Shown here piece after piece: positions 6,758-13,227 of a DNA stretch of 13,787 nt. The stretch spans positions 1-13,787 of the forward strand of contig DYCT01000016.1 of the NCBI GenBank assembly GCA_019417975.1. Direction: 5' to 3'. The stretch is from Bacteroides sp. Its GTDB lineage: Bacteria; Bacteroidota; Bacteroidia; Bacteroidales; Bacteroidaceae. A program made the translations under genes and the position numbers. How positions within the stretch are numbered: the first letter of the stretch is position 1; each line of letters begins with the position of its first letter. The notes under the pieces were generated by a model. The model was not told the DNA's origin and did not search any database. It saw only the letters and a program-made list of their open reading frames with translations.

Positions 6758-7483
6758 TTAGCAACAGATTACTTGAAGCAGCTGACCGATATCGGTAATC
6801 ACTGCATCCGGCAAACTGTCGTCTACCTGTTCGTCACCCCATCCCTTACCTCTCAACCACACGGTCTTGCAACCGACTTTCGAAGCAGGAACCATATCTT
6901 TCGAGAAAGAATCACCTACTACAGCAATTTCGTCCGGAGCATATCCCATTGCCTCTACTCCTAACTGATAGATGGCAGGATCGGGCTTTCGTACTCCTAC
7001 TACCGAAGATTCGATAATCCTTTCGAAGAAGCAAAATAAGCCAAAATCGTTTAATACTGTCTGAATATTCCCATAAAAATTTGAAACCAATATTAATTTG
7101 TGTTTCTCATTTAACCTTTCAACCACATTTCGTGATATTTGTATAACATTCAGAACACTTTGATAACATATATCGGCTATCCTTTCAGAACACTCGGCTG
7201 CTACACTTTCGGGTCGTATATATTTTTTTTCTTTCAGATAATCCAACTGAATACGCACCTTTATCCGCAATACATCTCGGAAATTATGCTCCGGCTTTAT
7301 GTATGGATGCAATGCCAACGCACGCTCGCCATAGACATAAGCCTCACGAAATGTTTCTTTACTCACCGGGACGCCTACCTCTTGATAAGCTCTCCACAAC
7401 ACTTCCGACCAATGTTCGCCATTGGTATCGAGTGTGCCACCGTAATCAAAAATAATACCTTTTGCAGAAAGAACCTTTTCCAT
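6758..7483 (-). CDS. HAD-superfamily hydrolase with DxG motif I
   Basis: Probable phosphatase of the haloacid dehalogenase superfamily, 241 residues with a helical cap domain (about 20-115). Motif I is FDYGGTLDT, so the nucleophile Asp13 is present but the second Asp of the usual DxD, the acid/base residue of most HAD phosphatases, is Gly15. Motif II is LVSN (Ser134), motif III is RKPDPAIY (Lys166), and motif IV is VVGDSFSKD (Asp191, Asp196). All motifs other than the DxD position are intact. The YihX branch also has DxG-type motifs and is active, so loss of activity is not implied. It lies 6 bp after the flippase-like gene in the inositol cluster. It could dephosphorylate inositol phosphate, a lipid head group or a pathway by-product. 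The substrate is not readable from sequence. Confidence 0.85.
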   Translation of the reverse strand: MEKVLSAKGIIFDYGGTLDTNGEHWSEVLWRAYQEVGVPVSKETFREAYVYGERALALHPYIKPEHNFRDVLRIKVRIQLDYLKEKKYIRPESVAAECSERIADICYQSVLNVIQISRNVVERLNEKHKLILVSNFYGNIQTVLNDFGLFCFFERIIESSVVGVRKPDPAIYQLGVEAMGYAPDEIAVVGDSFSKDMVPASKVGCKTVWLRGKGWGDEQVDDSLPDAVITDIGQLLQVICC

Positions 7484-7489
7484 ACACGT

Positions 7490-8503
7490 TTATTTATGCT
7501 CATTTAAATCAGTGTGCCCATTGCCAACCTTCATCAGCAACACACCGATTGTAATCCATATCAACTCACGCACACGGGTAATCAATCCGGTATATACACC
7601 AAAAGCACCCGGTATGGCAACACCGGCTGTCGCCAATGCAAAACCTCCTTCGCGCGCACCAAGCTGCATCGGAGAAAAAAAGAACAAGTTGGCAAAAAGC
7701 GAAGTAAATGCCATGATGAAGAAACAAGCCAGGAAACTGACATCATCGGTCAGGATATTCAAAATGAAATAAACTTCCAGGCAGCCTACCACACGCGCCA
7801 GAAACTCTAAGCCCAACGACAGATAAAAAGTGGACTTCCGCTGCTTATGCAGTTCGGCTATCTGCCTGTCAATCCGTTCCAATGTCTCCTGCTTACGCTC
7901 TGAGAAGCGACAAGCCCATCCCTTGATAAACGGTAGCTTCCGGCATACATTCAAGACCTTAACAGCCATCCCATTGCGATAGCCCTTCATAAAGAAATAA
8001 ATAGCCAACGAACAGCAGCATGTCACGACAGCCAACATCACTCCCATCGCCCAATCGAGCGGATACAAAGCGACATACAATACGACTGCCGACAACCAAA
8101 ACCAGAAATGGGAAAAGATATGCATCATGGCATACAGAATCACCGACGAAGTGGCTTTGCTGGCTCCTACATAAGGGGTAAGCTCCATAATGCGATAAGG
8201 CTCGCCTCCCATCAACCCTACCGGAGTGGCATAATTGAGTGCAAAACCTGTAATCGTAAGTTTATATACTTTCCAAAAGGGAATGCGGCTTCGACTGCCC
8301 TCGCGGATGATGACATACCACGACAAAGCATTCATCAGATAGATAATGACCCACAAGCCTACCACCAAGGGCAACCATCCTCCGGCTCGCTTCAGGCTAG
8401 CCCATAGCTCATCATACTCCATATCGAAAGTACAAAGCATAATGACAATAGCTGCTACACCAAACAAAAGAAAGATATTTCGATACTTATTCTTCACAAT
8501 CAA
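7490..8503 (-). CDS. Flippase-like integral membrane protein (LPG_synthase_TM / UPF0104 family)
   Basis: Polytopic inner-membrane protein of the family related to the transmembrane part of MprF, whose members are thought to flip lipids or lipid-linked molecules. The 337 residues contain about seven or eight hydrophobic helices (near 10-25, 43-64, 84-95, 118-148, 152-172, 225-250, 256-278 and 305-325). Family segments are TPVGLMGGEPYR (93-104) and SPMQLGAREGG (277-287). A charged loop of about 40 residues (178-224) lies in the middle. The predicted start is TTG at 8503, overlapping the stop of the CDP-alcohol phosphotransferase gene by 4 bp (TTGA). GTG at 8497 is an equally good non-ATG start, and no ATG start fits. 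The tight coupling suggests it acts on the product of the preceding enzyme, perhaps an inositol lipid. That substrate is inferred. Confidence 0.83.
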   Translation of the reverse strand: MIVKNKYRNIFLLFGVAAIVIMLCTFDMEYDELWASLKRAGGWLPLVVGLWVIIYLMNALSWYVIIREGSRSRIPFWKVYKLTITGFALNYATPVGLMGGEPYRIMELTPYVGASKATSSVILYAMMHIFSHFWFWLSAVVLYVALYPLDWAMGVMLAVVTCCCSLAIYFFMKGYRNGMAVKVLNVCRKLPFIKGWACRFSERKQETLERIDRQIAELHKQRKSTFYLSLGLEFLARVVGCLEVYFILNILTDDVSFLACFFIMAFTSLFANLFFFSPMQLGAREGGFALATAGVAIPGAFGVYTGLITRVRELIWITIGVLLMKVGNGHTDLNEHK

Positions 8504-9441
8504 GCATTCATAAGACGGTTATACAATTGTTTTGAAAAGGTCTCATGGCGATGACGCATGTAGAAGAACAAGATATTCATGACGGTAATTTCAAACACGA
8601 AATAAAGCCAAGGCATCCCGATAAACAAGGAAACAAAAAGTGCGATGGAACGTGTATTGAACGTAAGTATATTGGCATACATCATCAGAGGTTTGCTCAA
8701 CTCGCGAAACTCATCACGAAATGCCTGTGGCATATTGTCGCCATACTTTTCTTTCAAGGTCTTCATCAGTTGCTGAAAGGCCGGAGTCATGTTTTCCTGC
8801 GAACGGGTATAGTTACCATAGAAGAACAGCCAAAGTTTCCACCAAAAATGATGTTTCCAAGGAGTATCGTAAAAAATGGCACGCTGTTGACGGAAGTTGT
8901 CCAACTCGCTTCCCTCTTTTCCTTTCAAGAAGAAAAGGTGAATGTTGCGATAATAATCGGCCAAAGCACACTGCTTGCTATGACAAATCAATCCGGCAAA
9001 AGCAGCCAACAACCATACTCCGACAATCTGGCCCGACTCGGTAGCCCAATCGTGCGACAAGGTAAAGCGAAGGCAAATGAAAAAATAGATGGAGAAAAAC
9101 CATAAATCGCCAGCAAACCCATCGAGCATACGCCCCCATTGTGTCTTCTGACCGGTAAGACGAGCCAACTGTCCATCGGCACTATCGTACGAGTTTGCCC
9201 ATATCAGCAGCAACATGCCTACGACGTTGAGCCACAAATCATCGAAAAAGAACAATACACCGGCAGCTACTCCAATAAAGATGGAAAGGATAGTCACCAC
9301 ATTGGGATGAACGCCCAACTTTTGAAAAAACAACGCCCAACGATAACCGATAGGACGATAAAAATGAATATCGATAAACTCTTCGGTATCCAACGATTTG
9401 AGGGATGCTTCCAACCCTTTCTTCTTGTCATTACTCATCAT
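8500..9441 (-). CDS. CDP-alcohol phosphotransferase, probable inositol-lipid synthase
   Basis: Integral membrane enzyme that transfers a phospho-alcohol from a CDP-linked donor to an acceptor alcohol. From ATG 9441 it is 313 residues; an in-frame ATG at 9468 would add nine, and ATG 9438 would drop one. I prefer 9441 because it overlaps the upstream gene less. The catalytic motif D86-SA-D89-G-QL-AR-(8)-G103-(3)-D107 is canonical. The last Asp, D112, follows after four residues instead of the usual three (DGFAGD). Helices flank it (near 50-68, 72-88 and 112-128), with two more near the C-terminus. The segment between the fourth and fifth helices is long (about 100 residues, many aromatic), so the protein exceeds the roughly 200 residues of PgsA-type enzymes. 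Between a nucleotidyltransferase and MIPS, it is best explained as phosphatidylinositol or inositol-ceramide synthase. The acceptor is unknown. Confidence 0.85.
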   Translation of the reverse strand: MMSNDKKKGLEASLKSLDTEEFIDIHFYRPIGYRWALFFQKLGVHPNVVTILSIFIGVAAGVLFFFDDLWLNVVGMLLLIWANSYDSADGQLARLTGQKTQWGRMLDGFAGDLWFFSIYFFICLRFTLSHDWATESGQIVGVWLLAAFAGLICHSKQCALADYYRNIHLFFLKGKEGSELDNFRQQRAIFYDTPWKHHFWWKLWLFFYGNYTRSQENMTPAFQQLMKTLKEKYGDNMPQAFRDEFRELSKPLMMYANILTFNTRSIALFVSLFIGMPWLYFVFEITVMNILFFYMRHRHETFSKQLYNRLMNA

Positions 9442-10300
9442 AATCCCGTTTGTTTCGTGCCTGCTCATAAATATAAGCAGCTATTTTCAGTCCGGCTTCT
9501 TCCCGACAACGGGCAAAGCTGGGCCAATCGTTAAAATCAATAATTCTGAATGTACCATCCGGTGCGATAATGCAATCACCCCCATAGACAGGTACGTGCA
9601 ATATCTCGGCTGCCTGATGGCAAACACAGCGCAACTCGGCCTCATCGAACGAAAAGCCTTGCGCCTCTCCATTGATAACTTCAAGTCCAAACTTGCTATG
9701 CGAACAAGGAGAAGGATAGAACCAATAGAAAAAATCGCTGCCCGATACCCCATAAAACTTTACCAAATCGCCCCTGAGATGTTCGTTTACCACAGCACTA
9801 TCAATGCCCCTTGCCCGAAAATCGGAAAGAACAGCCTCTGCTTCGGCAGCATCCGTCACATAACATACATCTTCTTTGACCATGGCATGGCTGTCGCCTC
9901 GCTTAATCCAATAAGGGAAATGCTTACCCGGAAACGAATCGGTAGCCAACTGCAACACGAAGCTCTCGGGATGTGGTATACCATGTGCCAACAGCAATTC
10001 CGTCATGGGTCTGCGTACACAGTTGTCAATACCATAGGCAGAGTTGATAACCAAAGCGCCATCTTGCTCCAACTGCTTCAGCCGTACCACAGTGGCACCA
10101 TCGCGTGCCATATTGAAAATCACTTTTCCACCAATCTCTTTCTCTACAAATTCTTTTTCGGAATAAACATCCACTTGGCAGCCCAGTTCTTGCAACCTTT
10201 CTACTACCTTATTAAATATAGCAGCATCGTTGCCTACATGATTGGGGGAATATTCGCAACCACGGCTTACACCAACAATATGCATCACTTCTTTCTCCAT
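9431..10300 (-). CDS. ATP-grasp family protein of unknown substrate
   Basis: A 289-residue soluble protein with an ATP-grasp layout. The N-terminal pre-ATP-grasp region (about 5-80) is followed by VINSAYGIDNCVRRPMTELL (84-103), matching the segment before the ATP-binding domain in D-Ala ligase, RimK and ITPK-type proteins. Probable ATP-binding residues are K133 (WIKRGDSHAM) and E173 (VNEHLRGD). The metal-site end is GGDCIIAPDGTFRIIDFND (240-258), with D242, D255 and N257. ATP-grasp enzymes join a carboxyl group to an amine or thiol, or, in the inositol 1,3,4-trisphosphate 5/6-kinase branch, phosphorylate inositol phosphates. The inositol setting makes the latter worth testing, but ligase activity is equally possible. 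ATG 10285 (residue 6) has GGAG about ten bases upstream and may be the true start. It lies 7 bp after the nucleotidyltransferase gene and overlaps the next gene by 11 bp. Confidence 0.75.
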   Translation of the reverse strand: MEKEVMHIVGVSRGCEYSPNHVGNDAAIFNKVVERLQELGCQVDVYSEKEFVEKEIGGKVIFNMARDGATVVRLKQLEQDGALVINSAYGIDNCVRRPMTELLLAHGIPHPESFVLQLATDSFPGKHFPYWIKRGDSHAMVKEDVCYVTDAAEAEAVLSDFRARGIDSAVVNEHLRGDLVKFYGVSGSDFFYWFYPSPCSHSKFGLEVINGEAQGFSFDEAELRCVCHQAAEILHVPVYGGDCIIAPDGTFRIIDFNDWPSFARCREEAGLKIAAYIYEQARNKRDYDE

Positions 10301-10307
10301 ACGATAA

Positions 10308-11021
10308 CTATACAGTTGGGTTCTTGCCGGACCGCAGGAATGCTTCGGCTTTGGCTATATCCTCTACATGGTCCACATCCAGAATCTTACTGAACGGATA
10401 GGCTTTCAGCTCCAAACCGTTGGCAACAAGCTCACGCTGGAAATTGCGCATACGCGACATTCCTTTCTGCATACATTGTTGCAGAACTTCTAACGCATTC
10501 TGACGCAAACAATAAATGCCACCGGATATGTAGCGCCCATCGGCTATCGGTTCATCATAGAATCCGGTAATACGCAACCGACCATCCGTACCGATATACA
10601 ACGGTTTCTCGTCATCGACATAGTCGGTCACTGCCATGTAACCATCGTTGTCCGATTCGCTGAACTCTTTGATAAACCGAGCGAATTCGTCTTCTTGGAA
10701 AATGGTATCTACTGTGGTCAGACAAAACCTATCCCCTCCTAAATAAGGCGACAATTCGTAAAAACTGTGCATCGAACTGGGAGTAGTCTTTACCACCACT
10801 TGGAGTGGCCACTTCTCTTTCAGCTCTTCCAGATGCTGTTTCACCATCTCGCTCTCATTGTTGATGATAATCACCACCTGTGTAGCTCCACAACGTAGAA
10901 AAAGCTGTATCAACCGATCTATCATCGGCACCCCATTCAAAAGCGTAAGAGGTTTTGGCAGATCAGCGCCTTCTTGCGATAACCGAGAACCCTCACCTGC
11001 CGAAATAATTGCAAACTTCAT
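10308..11021 (-). CDS. Nucleotidyltransferase, candidate CTP:inositol-1-phosphate cytidylyltransferase
   Basis: Transfers a nucleoside monophosphate from an NTP to a phosphorylated alcohol or sugar. The 237-residue protein is a single Rossmann-like NTP_transferase domain. The nucleotide-binding signature is SAGEGSRL (7-14) followed by LPKPL (21-25, Lys23). The first metal-site Asp is D105 (TTVDTIF), SGGIYCL (166-172) fits the sugar/alcohol-binding strand, and the second metal site is ILDVDHVEDI (213-222). The DVDxxED ending is shared with inositol-1-phosphate cytidylyltransferases (IPCT) and some sugar-phosphate nucleotidyltransferases. Co-location with MIPS and a CDP-alcohol phosphotransferase favours CDP-inositol as product, as in the IPCT-DIPPS pair of hyperthermophiles. 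A choline- or sugar-phosphate enzyme cannot be excluded. It starts 17 bp after pdxA and is 7 bp from the ATP-grasp gene. Confidence 0.82.
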   Translation of the reverse strand: MKFAIISAGEGSRLSQEGADLPKPLTLLNGVPMIDRLIQLFLRCGATQVVIIINNESEMVKQHLEELKEKWPLQVVVKTTPSSMHSFYELSPYLGGDRFCLTTVDTIFQEDEFARFIKEFSESDNDGYMAVTDYVDDEKPLYIGTDGRLRITGFYDEPIADGRYISGGIYCLRQNALEVLQQCMQKGMSRMRNFQRELVANGLELKAYPFSKILDVDHVEDIAKAEAFLRSGKNPTV

Positions 11022-11038
11022 CTTATCTTCTACTTTTT

Positions 11039-12142
11039 TTATACATCATCGTCAACAGTATCCAGCTTCAACTTATCACTGTCGTCGCGCTTTTCATAAT
11101 ACTGCTTACGAAGCGGATTTCTACGAATTATCTCTTCTTGCTTCCGATTACGGAACACATCGATAGCTGCATAAACAGCCTGTCGGAACGAACTTTCATC
11201 TGCTTTTCCGGTACCGGCAATGTCGTAAGCAATGCCATGGTCGGGCGATGTACGTACGATTGGCAGACCTGCTGTAAAGTTAACACCTTCGTCCATAGCC
11301 AATGCCTTGAAAGGAGCCAGACCCTGGTCGTGATACATAGCCAAGATACCATCGTAATGAGTATAATTGCCGGAACCGAACAGTCCATCGGCCGAACAGG
11401 GGCCAAAGCAATGAATACCTTTAGCTATCATTTCCTGAATGGCCGGAGCAATCACTTCTTTCTCTTCTGTACCCAACAAGCCTTCATCGCCGGCATGAGG
11501 ATTCAATGCCAATACAGCAATACGTGGATTGTCGATGTTGAAATCGTATTTCAATGCATTATAAAACAATTCTATTTTCTCTTCTATCAGTTCGGTCGTA
11601 ATTGTTGAAGCAATATCCTTCACCGGAATATGTCCGGTCACCAAAGCCACCCGGAAATCATCTTTCATCAGAATCATCAAAGCCTTGTTGCCTTCGGCCA
11701 CACGCTCTTCGATATACTCAGTATGTCCGGGAAAATGGAATGCCTCACTCTGGATGGTATTTTTATTGATTGGCGCAGTGACCAGCACATCAATCAATCC
11801 TTCCTTATAATCCTCTAACGCCATTTCAAGCGCTTGCAAAGCTGCCTGTCCGGCTTCGGCTGTAGGCTTAGAAAACTCCACCTTCACTTCATCATCGATG
11901 CAGTTGAGGATATTCAGCTTATTGTGTGTCGCTTCCGATGCATTGGCAATAATACTGAAATTGGTCTGCAAATCCAATACCTTGCGATGATAGGTAGCCA
12001 CTTTAGGAGAACCATACACGATAGGTGTACACAGTTCCAGCATCGTAGGATCGGCAAATGCCTTCAGAATCACTTCATATCCCACTCCGTTAATATCTCC
12101 ATGGGTAATACCTACCCGTATCTTTTTGATTTCGTCTGCCAT
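11039..12142 (-). CDS. pdxA: 4-Hydroxythreonine-4-phosphate dehydrogenase (pyridoxal phosphate synthesis)
   Basis: Oxidises 4-phosphooxy-L-threonine with NAD+ on the way to pyridoxine 5'-phosphate in the DXP-dependent vitamin B6 route. The 367 residues carry the family start RVGITHGDINGVGYEVILKA (9-28). Probable metal ligands are H171 (TGHIPVKD), H216 (NPHAGDEG) and H271 (MYHDQGLAPFK), and H140 (PGHTEY) is at the substrate site. Further family segments are RTSPDHGIAYDIAGTGKAD (297-315). It is about 35 residues longer than E. coli PdxA because of a charged C-terminal tail (about 333-367), seen here directly. It lies 25 bp after the DUF4837 gene and 17 bp before the nucleotidyltransferase gene. 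The operon link to inositol genes is probably positional rather than metabolic. Confidence 0.95.
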   Translation of the reverse strand: MADEIKKIRVGITHGDINGVGYEVILKAFADPTMLELCTPIVYGSPKVATYHRKVLDLQTNFSIIANASEATHNKLNILNCIDDEVKVEFSKPTAEAGQAALQALEMALEDYKEGLIDVLVTAPINKNTIQSEAFHFPGHTEYIEERVAEGNKALMILMKDDFRVALVTGHIPVKDIASTITTELIEEKIELFYNALKYDFNIDNPRIAVLALNPHAGDEGLLGTEEKEVIAPAIQEMIAKGIHCFGPCSADGLFGSGNYTHYDGILAMYHDQGLAPFKALAMDEGVNFTAGLPIVRTSPDHGIAYDIAGTGKADESSFRQAVYAAIDVFRNRKQEEIIRRNPLRKQYYEKRDDSDKLKLDTVDDDV

Positions 12143-12167
12143 GATTCAATCTACTTAATTTATTAAT

Positions 12168-13208
12168 TTACTCGGTAACCACTTCCTTATCGACTTCTAT
12201 CTCGGCTGCACTTTGCTTCATCTCCGGCAAAGTCAAGGTAAAGAGCGAAGCTTCCAGCTTACGCATCAGGTTACGCTTCAGCTTGTCAGGAGAGTAGATA
12301 AACACTTCTGTCACGACAACGCGCTTATTGACCTTGTCGACCGACGAATGAGAGACAAACGGGCCTCCCATCATATCACCCTTCACATGCCACAAGCCAC
12401 GTGCTTCCTGCGCATACACACCCTTCACACCAATGTTTCTCACTTCTACCGACAACGAATCGGTAGCCATATACATACCCGGTTGTGCTCCGGGGATATT
12501 GGCTTTCATCACCGAATCGCGCTTGGCAATGAAATACTTCTTTGTGAAAGTCTGTTCTGAAGTATAAGGATAGCTATACATTACAAAGTTCATATCGGCA
12601 GTAGGCGCATTGGTCGATGCCCAAAAGAAATGCTCACCTCGCTTATAATGCAAAATCTCAGAAGGAAGCCAAATATCACATCCGAAAAGTTCTTCAGCAG
12701 CCTGCGAGATAGCACCATTATGTTTGTCTTTCAGTACCGTAATCTGACGGTTCATCTCAGCAGTGACAAAAAAGTCGATGATGGTCTGTGTCTTCTCTAT
12801 CACAAAAGCTTCGAACGACTCTTCATCCGGAGCCTGGATGGTCATAATCATCTGCGGAACAGCATGTAAATCGCGAGCAAATTTCAGCTTAGGTTGTGTA
12901 TAGATGTCGCGAATATCCACCACAATGATATTTCGGAATATCTTGAGTACGCTGTCAAAATGATTGGGCGAAACATTCGAAATACGAAACGAACGCTCAC
13001 TCTGAGGCAATCCGGGCACATCAGTATCAAGCACATCAAACAAAGCCCGACCGGCTGCACGTTGCCACAAACTGTCATCTACCACTACAAGCATCTCATA
13101 CGGAAGTCCGCTCGATGTAGGGGTAAACACGCTTTTCTTTCCCTTACCGCATGATGCCAACAATACCACGGCCAACATCACACTTAGAAACAATGTTACT
13201 TTCTTCAT
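12168..13208 (-). CDS. DUF4837-type lipoprotein
   Basis: Predicted exported lipoprotein of unknown function, 346 residues. The N-terminus is a clear signal peptide, MKKVTLFLSVMLAVVLLASC, with lipobox LASC and Cys20, followed by a Gly/Lys-rich GKGKKS. The mature region starts with SSGLPYEMLVVVDDSLWQ and continues as mixed alpha/beta sequence. I recognise this as the Bacteroidota-restricted family usually listed as DUF4837, and recall it next to pdxA and rlmN in relatives. No catalytic motif or further membrane helix is visible. It starts 19 bp after the rlmN stop and ends 25 bp before pdxA, so it belongs to the same unit. It probably sits in the periplasm-facing leaflet of the inner or outer membrane. 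Confidence 0.82.
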   Translation of the reverse strand: MKKVTLFLSVMLAVVLLASCGKGKKSVFTPTSSGLPYEMLVVVDDSLWQRAAGRALFDVLDTDVPGLPQSERSFRISNVSPNHFDSVLKIFRNIIVVDIRDIYTQPKLKFARDLHAVPQMIMTIQAPDEESFEAFVIEKTQTIIDFFVTAEMNRQITVLKDKHNGAISQAAEELFGCDIWLPSEILHYKRGEHFFWASTNAPTADMNFVMYSYPYTSEQTFTKKYFIAKRDSVMKANIPGAQPGMYMATDSLSVEVRNIGVKGVYAQEARGLWHVKGDMMGGPFVSHSSVDKVNKRVVVTEVFIYSPDKLKRNLMRKLEASLFTLTLPEMKQSAAEIEVDKEVVTE

Positions 13209-13227
13209 ATACTATCGTATTATGTAA

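Noticed and set aside
9398..10393. 331-residue open frame on the plus strand opposite the ATP-grasp gene
   Set aside because: The opposite strand encodes a protein with ordered ATP-grasp landmarks and operon-like spacing. The plus-strand product has no family pattern.
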